NCBI GenBank assembly: GCA_032622095.1
Contig: CP136065.1
Location: forward strand, 21,814,134 to 21,878,133
From: Siphonodentalium dalli
Lineage: Eukaryota; Mollusca; Scaphopoda; Gadilida; Siphonodentaliidae
DNA: 64,000 nt
Direction of reading: 5' to 3'
Below the pieces are notes generated by a model. That model saw only the letters and a program-made list of their open reading frames with translations. It was not told where the DNA came from and did no database searches. A program made the translations under genes and the position numbers. Positions 12,327 through 24,373 of this stretch are shown here, piece after piece. Each line of letters opens with the position of its first letter. Position 1 is the first letter of the stretch.

Positions 12327-12466
12327 TTAACCCTTTCAGTGCCAAGTCTGATTTTTGTAAGAGCTCTTTCCATCAATGCATCACAATATTATAATCAATA
12401 AATTTGAAAAATTATCAAGGAGATATGGGTTGATACAAAAATCGGACTTGGCGCTGAAAGGGTTAA
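12327..12466. mobile_element. Palindromic MITE, CCCTTTCAGTGCCAAGT family, copy 1
   Basis: Left end TTAACCCTTTCAGTGCCAAG is inverted at the right end (CTTGGCGCTGAAAGGGTTAA, one difference), flanking TTAA. The centre has AAGAGCTCTTTCCATCAATG. A second, longer copy is at 47074-47244. Confidence 0.7.
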
Positions 12467-13703
12467 TAACTTTTGAATAAATAGTGTTGATTGGCCCACA
12501 AAGATGTGATACTCTACCAAAATCCTGAACAAAATCTAAAATAGATCTAAAATATTCAGTGGGGAGTTGGTCTTTACGTTACATATCTCTATTATTTCAA
12601 TTTAGGCTCCTTACGCAAGATTGTAGTAGTCACCCATCACTGATTCGGAAAAACAAATTAATAAAATCTTCCCTCCCGCACTGATCTGTAAAATTATAAC
12701 AATTAATTAATTTTGGATGGCCTTATTTTTATATTTTACTAGCTGAAACAGGCTCTTTTTTGGAGCTTTTATTAAATGGCATTGGGGCCCGTAACCCTTT
12801 GAGCGCGTAGCATACATTTAAAAAAAAAGACTTTGTTATCATAACATCTGCCGGTTTGGTTGAAATCGGTCCAGGTGTCTGGGAGAAAAATCGTGAACAG
12901 ACCGACAGACAGATCCTACTTTTTATATATATAGATTTCTGGGTCACATGCCAAAGAAGCATTTCACCTCTGGGTGTGGGGGTAATTTCAGTTGCCCGTA
13001 GCCATTATTTCCCAAACATAGGTCCATAAAAAGTTATTTGATTTATTTTGTCAAAAATCAGCCAATAAAGTATCATTGTATTCATTGACACATTTTTAGC
13101 TCAACTTGCCATGGGTTCCATCCATCCGTCCATCGAGTCGTCTGTGCATGCATCCGTCCTTCCATCCATCCGGGCAGACATCTCAAACACATGTTATTTG
13201 ATTTCAATGAAAATTGGTGTGGATGTTCACTACTATGACGCAGTCAATTCAGTGTTCAATTGTTTTGTTCATGTTTTCCATTCTAGAGTTATTTATCTTT
13301 GTTTATTTGGAAGTGTTGGTTTTTTGTCCGCATCTCCAGTTGAGAGATATAAATAACATTTGGCAAGGATGTTCACTACTATGATGGCAATCAATTAAGT
13401 GTTAATTTGTTCGTGAATTACGATCTACAGTTATTTATCTTTGTTTATATGAAAATGTTGGGTTTTTTCCTCGTCCGAAAAGTTCTCAACCATACTTTGT
13501 CAGTTCAAATATGCCACTGGGTGGGGGGTATGGCAGTACCGTCGAAGAGACCTCTTGTTGTTTCAACCAGGTTCATTAATGAACAGTCTATAAATACATT
13601 TCATTATTATAAGCGTTGTCTTGTTTTGAAGTTCCAATGTGTGCTGTAAGATAAAAATAATGCTGTTCATTTGGCACTGACTTAATGAATGGGTTCCTCA
13701 GGC
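12467..13703. other. Intron/intergenic DNA with an old TTAGCTCAACTTG-type repeat
   Basis: At 13097 a TTTAGCTCAACTTG end is followed by CCATCCATCCGTCC-type simple sequence and a duplicated block (TTCACTACTATGA...TTATCTTTGTTTAT near 13225-13300 and 13372-13450). It resembles the left end of the foldback element at 51301. No exon seen. Confidence 0.45.
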
Positions 13704-13969
13704 CATAATCCTTTCATGACGGGAGCTGCGCTGGTGCAGCATTAAAGACCTTGTGCCAGTGCATTTTCTTAAATATATGCGAGCCTCCCATAGGGAACCT
13801 CGCATATGTAGAGAATGAACTGGCTTACAAGATCAAAATAAATATTTTTAGGCCTCTATATTCTCTTATATATGCAAGGCGCCCTATGAATGACTCGCGT
13901 ATATAAGAAAATGTATTGGCACAGGGTTTTTGGAAAAAGCAGGAAGCTCCAGTCATGAAAGGGATAATC
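13704..13969. mobile_element. Foldback MITE pair, copy 1
   Basis: About 266 bases. Outer ends are inverted (ATCCTTTCATGACGGGAGCT versus AGCTCCAGTCATGAAAGGGAT). Inner arms carry CAGTGCATTTTCTTAAATAT and its inverted, diverged partners. The same architecture recurs at 14587-14847. Confidence 0.65.
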
Positions 13970-14586
13970 ACATCAAGATTAATCATAATACATTCTCCAC
14001 CTGTAATAATCACATAGATTTTGGTTTCGATTGATTGGTTTGGAAAATATCAACCCTTTCTTCAATCATGACATGAACACATGCTATCCAAGTAATACTA
14101 TAATATGTATAATCAGTCTCATATTTATATCTAAGTGAATGATGGAAAAACCACTCCAAATATATTTTCCCAATCATTTCCGCATCATGTTTCTGTATAT
14201 TTAGTTCTAGATTGCTAATTTTAAGATGGTATGGTTGAAGGTATGGGTTAAACATCTCATGTGCCTCTCGGTCATACAGATTCACTCTTATGAGCAAACT
14301 TTCGAACAGAGCCATCTCTGATGAGCAACCTTTGTTTTTTATTGACCTGAGTTATGGCCCTTAGTTCTGAGATATGAATCTTTAGTTTGTCAATTTTTAC
14401 TAATTCTCTGTCGGACATATTCACTTGACCATATAGCCATCTTTGATGTGCAACCTTGTTATTATTGTGTTGTTTCTCAAAATTACTTGATCACTCTTTG
14501 TAATGGCGTCTTCATGTTTCCTGACGGCACAATTTTCGAAGGGTGTTTCATTTGGAGAGGTTTTACTCTATTCCAATTTATACTTC

Positions 14587-14847
14587 TTAACACTTTCATG
14601 ATGGGAGCACTGTTTGTGCAGCATTAAAGATCCTGTGCCAGTGCATTCTCTTATATATGCGCACCCCACAGGGAGCCTCGAATATATAAGAGAATGCACT
14701 GTCATACAAGATCAAAGTAAATATTATTAGGCCAATGTATTCTCTTACATATTTGAGGTGCCCTATGTGCGACTTGCAATTATAAGAGAATGCACTGGCA
14801 CAGGGTTTTCATAAAAAATCAGGAAGCTCCAGTCATGAAAGGATTAA
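14587..14847. mobile_element. Foldback MITE pair, copy 2
   Basis: Second copy of the element at 13704-13969, same orientation, 261 bases. Ends ACTTTCATGATGGGAGC and GCTCCAGTCATGAAAGG. Internal CCAGTGCATTCTCTTATATA appears in direct and inverted form, so several alternative hairpins can form. Confidence 0.65.
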
Positions 14848-14895
14848 AATATTTACCAGACCTATAGTATAATTAAAAACATTTCTCTTTGGTAG

Positions 14896-15068
14896 TTCTG
14901 GTGTATATAGGTCAAGTTCAGTTTATGGATCAGGCTCTGGTCCAATATGGATAGATGATTTAACTTGTAAGGGAACTGAGCAATCTATAACACAGTGTAG
15001 ACATAATAGATGGGGATCTAATGATTGTGGTCACAGTGAAGATGTTGGAGTTAGGTGCTCTGGATCAC
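14896..15068 (+). CDS. Exon: C-terminal half of an SRCR domain (mosaic protease gene)
   Basis: A 173-base exon bounded by a TTCTCTTTGGTAG acceptor and a GTATGT donor; entry phase 2, exit phase 1. It encodes about 57 residues with the C-terminal signature of scavenger receptor cysteine-rich domains: GSGSGPIWIDDLTCKGTE, then CRHNRWGSNDCGHSEDVGV and a final RC. The cysteine spacing and W-I-D-D and H-x-E-D-V-G-V motifs are typical of group A SRCR domains, which are extracellular disulphide-bonded ligand-binding modules. The N-terminal half (Trp/Cys-Asp-Asp part) was not found upstream and probably lies outside the window. Exit phase 1 matches the LDLa exon at 35990, so I assign it to the same plus-strand gene, although about 21 kb of transposon-rich DNA separates them. 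Domain identity is firm; membership of the same transcript is inferred from strand and phase. Confidence 0.85.
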
Positions 15069-15446
15069 GTATGTATATCTCATAAATGAGGGTGTCGCCA
15101 TTTACACACACTCCCATGAATCCTGAATGCCAGTTAACAAGGAAGACTGAATCCAACTTGCCAGTTAAACAAATTAGTTTACAAGATGTAGACTTTATAA
15201 CTAAGATCGACAGTCATCATTGACCTAATAATTAAATTTTGAACATTGATGTGCTGTAAATGCAGCATACCATGCATTTTATTGAATCCTGAGTAACGGG
15301 TCCAGTTGGGTATACAGGAATACTTTTACCTGTTTTGGGAAAGGGTCACGGGATCTTTTCATTGAGAAAATTTGCACCATAGAGGTTCATAATTAGAAAT
15401 ATATAGAGAATATTATTAGAAACAACCATTTTCCTTTGGGAAACTC

Positions 15447-16396
15447 CCTGCAATCTAGTCCAAGTCTTCTCGTACTAAAACTAGCTAAGATTTTGGGATG
15501 GAGATGCTAGTGTTTAGTCCGAGTTCCAGGCCCATGCATTCCTATGACACGAGTTACGCCCAGGATCTGTGGCGGGAATCTGTGGTGTATTTTACTCGAT
15601 TTACCTAACAAAGCAATACATGATGCTATATACATCGGAAAGAGTGACATCTTATGGTCATAATGGTGTATAATAATCTAACTTTAATGTTAAATTACAC
15701 ATAGAATATTCCGGTTGATTGCCACACACATCGTTGTTTTTTCTGTTTGTTTACTTAACTGAAAGCCGAACTCAGGTTCCGAAGAACTTCGGCATTGTCC
15801 GGTGTTTGTTTTGGCCGAGACGAATTTCGATACAAACAAAATGGCGGCCCCCCATGATATTCTAATGGTCATTGTGTTTACACTGTTTTAAACTGTGAGA
15901 TGGTTATAATTCCCGTAATTTATTTAATGTATCACATTTTTATCTTCAATATGTATTTAATCTATGTATTTATTTATTTATTGTCACGCATAATTACGAT
16001 TACAATGGAGAATTCATCGTGCGTGGTTGATTGAAAATCTACGGAATATTTTCACCGGAAAATGCCGAACGCAGTTCGCAAGGTCAACTGAGTTCGCATA
16101 CTTTAAAAAATATGTAAACACTGCGGCAAAAGTTTCTTTTCACATTAAATTACCGCTTTCAATTCACAACCGATGTGGGTTTCAGATCAAATAGCATGTC
16201 TTCTGCGGAAACTATCCGTTTATTGTAGCAATTGTGATATTTTATTTCATATAATTGTGGTTTTATTTGAGCGGGTCACTAACGCTTAAGTCGTGTCATA
16301 GGAATGCATGGGCCTGGAACTCGGACTAAACACTAGCATCTCCATCCCAAAATCTTAGCTAGTTTTAGTACGAGAAGACTTGGACTACCTGCAATC
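15447..16396. mobile_element. Mutator-like non-autonomous element with 9-bp TSD
   Basis: The element proper is 15456-16387. It starts TAGTCCAAGTCTTCTCGTAC and ends with the reverse complement; arms match nearly perfectly for about 95 bases on each side. Flanks are a perfect 9-base duplication CCTGCAATC (15447-15455 and 16388-16396). Very long terminal inverted repeats plus a 9-bp duplication are the hallmark of Mutator (MULE) elements. The ~740-base interior has no transposase reading frame. The arms are little diverged, so it is fairly young. Confidence 0.8.
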
Positions 16397-17830
16397 AAAC
16401 AGATTATAGTGTGTGAACTGGTTAACATTATCGCACGAATTTGTTGTGACGCAATGGTGAAACGAGAACCAGAGGATTCGTGTTTTACCTCATGGCCTGA
16501 CATGATGTTAACATGTTAATAGAACTGCATGTGTTGTTCTATGTTTATTACACACTCTGATGATTGTAGCTTGTAATAGTGGAGGGCCTAACTGCACGAA
16601 AATGGTAAAATCGTTCACTTTGTGATAGAAGCACCAAATTTGGTACAGATGTTGCCTAGTATGTTGGCAACTACATCCTAGCCAGTTCCACCTTTCTGAT
16701 GAGTGGAACTGGTAAAAATCTGAAATGGAACCGGACCGGGTCGCCGAATTTCGCGTTATTACCCTATCTCTAGTTATACGCGGATTGTAGAAAAAATGTT
16801 TGCTCTGTGGCATTAGAACTTATTTCCTGCTGTTCCTCATATATTTGCCCATTTAATGACGCTAATTTTGTTAGGCAATGTCCTAGATGGCCGCCAACAT
16901 ATTCCAAAATGGCCGCCGAAATTGAAAAATAAATGGTATTTTTTCTTTAAATCTTTATTTCTTTCGCAATTTGACCAGAATTAACTACGGTTATTCGGCA
17001 ATTTGTCATCATTATATTGAGAGTAGTCACTTGACATTACTTTGGAGCTATTTCGGTACTCTGGGGTCACCATTGAATCGCGCACTTGTTGTTGAAAAAA
17101 TGGTCATCAAATCGACAAAACAAACCATTGCAAGTATATTCCACACACCATTTGCGTTACACGGGCGTTGCATGTACACGTTCAAAGGCCCACTATTGAC
17201 ACTTGGACATAGATAAGACTGTTTCGTAGTTATGTTCCAAAAATGGCTCAGCAATGCCAAAATGATTGCCAAAATGAACCTAAATGTAACCCGGAAGTGG
17301 CGAAAATAAACAATTTATTACACTTTTTGCAAAATTTTCTGTAATTTCATGAGTGAAAAAGATTAAACGGGGTCAGATGGTCTATTGTTCAAATAAAATT
17401 AGCCAAGCTACACAATGTTTTGCAAACAGGTATGCTATAACCCTATATGGAGCCACAGGTACACATAAAACGCGACGGCATATAAAAACCAAGAATATAC
17501 TGTCCTGTTCAAATTTGTGTCACTATAACATTTAAAAGCCACACAAAATGCGTTGAATAGTACACGGATTGTACCAACATGTCAATTTCTAGAAAGTAGG
17601 CAGATATCATTTACTAATGATCAAAATTTATCCAAAAATGACCACCGAAAATCGGACAGTTGATAGCAGTTAAATCCATTTCGTATTATACGAATTGGAA
17701 TATTTTGAGCAAAAATTGCGAACTTTTAACATGTAGGCTGAGTCAGTTGATATTTGTTCAGCTGATCAGATCAAACGAATCTCTATTGTATTGTTGGATA
17801 TCGAGAGTCAATTAAACATTGGCATCTGAA
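16397..17830. other. Non-coding DNA, no supported feature
   Basis: AT-rich, with scattered AAAATGGCCGCC fragments (near 16890-16920). I see no convincing exon, domain or terminal repeat. It lies 3' of the minus-strand pseudogene and may hold its 3' end. Confidence 0.4.
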
Positions 17831-20800
17831 TCACAATGACCAGCACACACATGCACATAGTGCAGTACATGACAGGTTAGCTTTAACACACTTGCACAAG
17901 TTTTTGCACGATTTCTTGCAACCGCAGTGAATTAACTCCTGACAAACTTTGCTGGCATCAGGAAGTTGTGACCACTTTGGTGCGAATCCATCTGGAAGAA
18001 TATGCCAGCCCCAATCGGATGGGCAGGGCAACTTCTGTGCAGCGACCAATGACTCCCCGGACGAAACCTGCTTGATATGCAACTCGATTGACGTGTTCCC
18101 TGAGAGCGCCAAGCATCGGTGGAATGGTATCTATGGTTCTAGTACCTTTGGCGAATAACAATCTCCTATATAGCCTCATTCACAGTCATTGTTCCAGAAG
18201 TCTTGGAGTACATAAGAACGACGAACCGCTGTATAATATCCAATGAACCCTCGTCAAGTCTTGGGGGGGGGGAATTGACTCAAGCATAACAAGGCGTCCG
18301 TGAGTTCAGGATACGATTCCCAGACATTCCACGCTGTTTTCTTACCTCTCCCGGCCAAAGCGGATGTAGTGTCTGACCCAGTTAATGCATGGAAAGCAGG
18401 TAACACCTTTGATTTATCGGGACCAAGCGAAGCAGCTATTTCATGGGTTGGTATCAAACAATAGTTTTTTTTACCCCGAAGGCAATCCACAATTCTTCAA
18501 TTTCAAATTGACAAACATGAGCTACGGCAAGAACTACAACGTCGGTATCGACAGTTCGATGAGTTTTTTCCAGCACACGTCTTCTGATCCCTTCACCTCG
18601 CTGTTCTCTGATTCCAGATTTCAAACTTTTTGGTAAGTATCTATCCCATACAACGTAAACTCGTTTCGCGTTTTCTAGCTGCGACGTCACATATGGCACA
18701 AACGAGTTATCTGCATAATCACCAAATGTTGCTGAAGATGCTGGTTGGACCATGTTGACAATCACCAATCCATCAAGTACAATCGCCATCACATCTGGTG
18801 GGTGTTCAGCTGCTTTGCTTGGCGCGGTCTGTTCCAAACAGCTTAGAAGATCAGACTTCGTCCCAGTTCGCAGCTTGCCATTAGCAGAAAGTGCTGGAGG
18901 GTTCGCTTGATTTTTGTGGGAAAAGAATTGTTCCAGGTCACCATCTCTCACTAACTTGACACCCTATATACAACCGCGAAAACAACAGACAGTCGTTTTT
19001 CAAAGAGTAATTTTTATCTTGGAGTTTTGATTTTCTTTTAGATTGAGTACCGAAGAGAGACAGGGACAACTTTGTAATTGTATCAGAAAGTGGGTCATTT
19101 GAGTCTGGTTTGAGCAATCTCTGTTCAACGAACTCGGTGTATTTTTCAGCTCCTTTCTGCCTTGCAGATGTTATAGAAACAATCACATCGGTTGAGATAC
19201 AGTCCAAAGTATCGAGTTGAATAAGGTCAGGACTTGTTTCAAGGAAAGGGTTGCCAACTTCTTCCAACACAGAAACAAGCGAAGACACATCATTAAGAAA
19301 ATCTGCATCCTTCTTTGGTGACCATTCATGATGATTAGATGCTAATAGTCTGTGTGGTTAAAGTATTCGAACTCATTAATAATTCTAGCGAATTCAGGTC
19401 CTGACAAAGGCCACCGATTTAGAGCCGCAAGAATCTCAGTCAGCCCAACAGCACCTCCATCCCCTTTGATTACCTTGTTAGACTGCTCGTGTGACTGGTC
19501 CAACGCCATTTTAGAGAACTCGTTATTTGAGCGTTGTATGACGAAGTTACCATGCATGAATTCTGTTTATACAGATGGGTGTTGCTCTATCAGTAGGACC
19601 ATATCCTGTATGTGTACTGGAAGCCATCGAGAGTAATGAATATGATCTAGTGAGAAAAACCAGGGCATCATTTTGTCCAGGCAATCCAATTAAAGAGATA
19701 AATCTCCAACCCTGAGTGATCGCAAGCAAACATTGAGAAGAATTTCTAGTTCGGCCACTGTGTACCAATACATGAACTGCGGATAGTTTTTAACACAGCC
19801 GTCGCACCACTTCCCAAATGAAAGTTTTGAAGTACACTCGTTCGGTTGATCATTGATCAAATCAGCGTATGCCCTATCTAAGAGAACACGAAGGGCTGCC
19901 ACAGTTACTTGATGAGCATAACGAGATTGCTTGAGTTTATGTCCTGACAATATTGAATCACATTTGCCTGATGTAGTTATACCCGCACGAACAAACATAT
20001 CTGACCAACCACTGTTAGCCAGCCACTGTCCCAATACTGACAAAAACGCCATCTCGATATGCATGCCACCCATCATGATGATGCACGTATTCTCACCATA
20101 ACGTTCGGAAAATGTCCATTGGATGCGCTTTGCTAGACTAAATAAAGGTTGATCCATAGCTAAAACAGGAATCTGTCCTGCGTTGAGAAATTCAACAGCA
20201 TCTTGCACAATTCGCCTTGAGTGCATAATCATCGCTGCCGAATTTGCATTCTCTGTGAATAGAGGGAGAAGTCCAATTATTGCTTGTGGCACCACACTTT
20301 CCTGTTTATTTGAGTAGAATACTGACCAATTAAGGTGTGAGTCCACTTTCTCCACTTCATTTGATTGCTCATGAGATACTGCATCCACCAGCTTGGACAA
20401 CCACTCGTCTTCATCAGCTGTGGCAAGCTGGAATGTATGTCCATCTGGACGAACAGCACCTTCAACAGGCGGTACCAAAACATCAGAATTGCTAAAAGAA
20501 ACAGGTTTGACCATGGTATAACTGTGCGGGATGGTGCCCGTGAATGAACTCCCTGATGAGTCGTAGTTATGCCTTGCCCTCTTTGATCCTGTATTTTCTG
20601 TAGAAACATGATTCGTTAGTGATTCGGCAGTACCGTGGAATGAATCCTTGGCCGTAGTCAATGAAGAATTATGATCTATGTTGTCCATGGCGGCAGTTGT
20701 GAATACACCAGTTTTCATATCAGGTGGACAAACCTTGAAACCAAACCCTCTTGTGCAAACTGGGCGCACACAGTATTAGCAAGACAGTTTGAGATACTCA

Positions 20801-21085
20801 TCACGCGTTTGTATGATACAGAAAGTCCAAGACTATGAAGTTTGTCGACAAGTTTTTTCTTTCTGGTTGCCCCATGAATCATCACGCCGAGATAACTTGC
20901 CAAAGGGTGTTTCCGTTTTGTATCATAACGAGTATGTTCACTTGGTTTGCGTGACGTTCGTTTATCCTTGACCACATTATATCCTATGAGTTGTGATATG
21001 CTATGCACTGGTACAGCATAAACTGGACTGTCCTCTTTAATATCTTTAGTCACACATTTTGGTCAATACAGTATAAGACTGATAA
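17831..21085 (-). pseudogene. Decayed multicopy gene: FEN/PIN-like and CXC-like protein, main part
   Basis: Read on the minus strand, a chain of open segments keeps the order of a large uncharacterised protein family I recognise from many invertebrate genomes. In order: 21053-20715 (GLSVSYKRVMSISN); 20769-19690 (MDNIDHN, DQPLFSLAKRIQW, GGMHIEMAFL, SGWSDM); 19690-19560 in a third frame (DHIHYSRWLPVHIQDM); 19557-19342 (QSHEQSNKVIKGDGGAVGLTE); 19330-18938 (GNPFLETSPDLIQLDT); 18951-18454 (VVWDRYLPKSLKSG, then TVDTDVVVLAVA); 18490-18254 (FHALTGSDTTSALAGRGKKT); then about 18179-17831 with a cysteine-rich end (CGCKKSCKNLCKC, LCACVC). Changes of frame near 20745, 19690, 18460 and 18060, a stop near 19565, and an apparent internal deletion between RRRVLEKTH and TVDTDVV show it is dead. 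The acidic motifs suggest a FEN1/XPG-type nuclease fold and the tail resembles a CXC zinc-binding domain; both are inferences. Confidence 0.75.
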
Positions 21086-21449
21086 GGCCTTAAAAAAAAT
21101 ACATTTGTTTCCGCTAACGAGCTGAACAAAATTAGGGTAGGTAGGCTTAACTTTTTTTTTTTTTTTGTTAACTTTTTTTTTCTTCAGTATCTTTAAAAAT
21201 AACTGTATAATACTTGTCAATAACCCAAACTGTGCACTTCTTAGCCCCAATCAGGTTAACCCAAATGACAGAGGAACTAAAAACTCCAATTCAATCTTAC
21301 ATATGCTTCAATATTTACATATATACTAGTCTATATACTAATATAGTCTTTGATAATCCTAATATTTCCCATATGGCCTGGCGACAACTGGAGTCAGTCC
21401 AGCACCACTGCACTGTCACATATTGGAGTGACCGTCTTGTACCGATCTC

Positions 21450-22038
21450 TTAAAGGGGTACTGTACGCCAAATGTTGTTGTTGGTTTCTATAGTCTCCGA
21501 GTCAGAGAATAAGGTAACAATGTTTTCATTATTTGAAAGTCTGTTGAGTACGAAGTAGTGTTACGGATGACAAATTTACCGGAATGCAAAAATACAATTG
21601 TCGTTGTCGAGTAATTTATGTACAGTTTTCAACCAAATGAATCAAATAAAAGTTATATTATAGGCATACTAGTCCAATATAATCATTTAAGTTATTGTAT
21701 CGTCGCTAGTCAGTGAGTGACTTGAGTGTTCTCCCCGTATCATTATAATATTTTAAGCAATCGTGTGTGCGATCGGTTTAACATCCAGTATCCCTCAATT
21801 ACTTTATTTTGATTACGGAAATTCGTAATTTAATTGACGCCATTTTATGGCTCCAGTCAAAATTCAATTTATATCAAATTATTAACTTTTAAATTATTAA
21901 ATTTTAAGATAGCATATTAACCTGAGCGTTTACAGAATACATCTTCGACTCAAATTACTTATGTTTCTATATATTATCGATATTAGATCGTTGTTGTCAC
22001 CGGAAATTTAATGCAAATGGCGTACAGTACCCCTTTAA
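21450..22038. mobile_element. 589-bp MITE with 20-bp perfect TIRs, TTAA ends
   Basis: TTAAAGGGGTACTGTACGCC at 21450-21469 is perfectly inverted at 22019-22038. The outermost TTAA is likely the target site, as in piggyBac or Kolobok-type MITEs. The interior is AT-rich and non-coding. It is nested inside the 7.1-kb insertion. Confidence 0.78.
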
Positions 22039-23940
22039 TGATGGCTTCACAACCCCACTGTCTCCTCTGCATTCGGTGAAGGATCAAGGTATTTTTTGGG
22101 GACACCTGTTTTTGGGCAATGATATGCCAAAGACATAACCTGAAGGCCTGAGCGGAGGAAGGTCTGGGAGGGGTGACCCCCTACTATACTGATGGTGAGG
22201 GTTCTCCCCCTGGAAATTTTGAAAGTCCATTGCATTTAGAGCTAATCTAGTGCACTTTGAGTCAGTATTTTGAATTTTACTGAGAGGTCAATTTGATCAA
22301 GTTTCTCAAGCATAACTTTGGAAATGTTTATATATGTATGGATTGGAAATGCTTATAACTTATTGTCAGATATCTTTGGTTCAATGGATTATGCTTATGA
22401 TACTTCGTTCAGCCACATAGGTTTACCGTTACCAAACCGACGGATGAATTCTGAGTTGTATATTTTGAAAGCCCAATCAATACCCATTCCAACGACGTAT
22501 GGTAGCCTTTGTAAAACGGTAGCTTTATATCAATAAAACATGAAAGTAGACAATCTTGTTTTTTACATTGAAATGTTACGCCATAGCATTTGGAAGGTAT
22601 TTTGGGTTCAAAGTTCGAAATTGTTTACATTTTGGGTGCCGCGCAGTTCGATTTGTGCTGTTCTGTTTCTATGAAATACTTCATATCTGGTCGTATACCG
22701 GTATTGAGTCAAAACTATCAATAATATAGAATAGGTGATGGCGAATGACCAACCTACGAGTAAACTTTGTCCATACGTAATCAAACGAACATGAACTGGT
22801 CCACTGATCGATTACCACAAGAACGCGCGTGCTCCAAAAACTACGGAACGCCAGAGTAACAACAATATAATGGATATCGATAACGGATCAGATTGGGAAC
22901 ATGGTTTAGATGCTGATTTATATACGCCAGTCACGTAAAAGGGGAAAATTTAGGACACCCATGAATGCATTATACATTACACCAGTTATCTAAGTGATCA
23001 AAAGAATATAACACGGCCTAAAGACATAGAATCTTGGCAGATCTGATTGCGGCAGCTCAGACGCGAAACTGTGAACCAGTGAACATTGTCAAAAGTATTG
23101 AGCGATGGTAATGTACCAACAGACGTTCAATATCATCGAAAATGTCGCCAACGCTTGATTTTGAAGAAAGATCCTGAACGGTTGCAGATAAGTACTTCGT
23201 GTACTCACGCCTGTGAATATAAGATATCATCGCGTTAACCATCTGGGCCATCGATACTACCGTACTCGAGAAGAAGTGCATATGACCACCCCCCTGTGCG
23301 GATATTTGCCGACTATGTTTTCCCGATAGAGGGATGTATTTCACACATTTTTCTGCTTGTTTGCCATTCGGGCGTAGGAGATTTTTCAATTTATAGCGAT
23401 TTTAAACAAACTACTGTGATTTTTTGCGATAAAATTTGGGGTAGGGGAAATATTTATCTAAAAATTAATACTAAAACTATATGTATCTTTTCTAACTTAG
23501 TTCTATTCGAACTGTATATAATAAGTGTCTACGTTGATAGCGTTACTTGTGCACCTGACTCGATATTTTTCTTAAAGTGACACCGATTATATTATATTTA
23601 TTTATTTTGAAGATATATGTAGGCCTATATCTATAAAAAAATACAGTGTGTCAACTTACGCATGCATAACGTAATTAAACTACGAACAATACCGACGTTT
23701 TCATGATTTTCCCAGAGAACATAGGCCAGGGCAGTTTTCTATAACATTCCACGAGCGCATGGCTGCATATAGGTAATCAATGGTCACATGTTTCGATGCC
23801 ATTTAATCCAAGATGGCCACCAAAATTGATTATCTGACCTGGAAAATTTTAATTCGCAATCACCCAGGGAGTTTATGAGGTATTAATATTATTATATGCC
23901 GTTCTATTGATAAATGAGTACTCCTTATTTATACGAAGTG
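22039..23940. other. Interior of the 7.1-kb insertion, no gene seen
   Basis: Mixed AT-rich DNA with only short, unconvincing open frames on both strands and no recognisable transposase motif. A dyad-like GCAGGCATA/CATATAG cluster is not obvious; I see nothing further to support here. Confidence 0.35.
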
Positions 23941-24373
23941 GCTAAACAACGGTATACCGCTCTTTAGTACTGAGGGCTAAAGAACGGTATACCGCTCTTT
24001 AGTGATGAGGGCTAAAGAGCGGTACGGATTATAACGTTATGTGTTGGCGCAATGCGCAAAATATCTTGGCAACGCACGTGCCGCTCATCCAACCTGGACC
24101 GCTCTTTAGCACCGAGGGCTAAAGAGCAGTATACCGTTCTTTAGCACCAAACGCTAAAGAGTGGTATACCGTTCATTAGCGTATCAGGCCCATATAGCTA
24201 AAGCGCGGTATACCGCTCTTTAGCGTTTGTCACTAAAGAGCAGTATTCCGTTCTTTAGCACCAAACGCTAAAGAGCGGTATACCGTTAATTAGCGTATCA
24301 GGCCCATATAGCTAAAGCGCGGTGTACCGCTCGTTAGCGTTTGGTACTAAAGAGCGGTATACCGTTCTTTAGC
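23941..24373. repeat. Cluster of 28-base self-complementary palindromes
   Basis: About ten units approximate GCTAAAGAGCGGTA followed by its own reverse complement TACCGCTCTTTAGC. They are separated by linkers of 6-16 bases (ACTGAGG, CACCAAAC, GTATCAGGCCCATATA). Some units are half-length (near 24010 and 24100). A two-unit block repeats with a 114-base period (24145 and 24259). Non-coding. Confidence 0.85.

Noticed and set aside
1-14880. Missing first half of the SRCR domain
   Set aside because: Searched for the Trp...Cys-Asp-Asp coding pattern with an exit phase of 2; none seen, so probably upstream of the window.
23941-24373. CRISPR array
   Set aside because: Regularly spaced palindromes, but spacers are short and repeated, and the context is a eukaryotic transposon.
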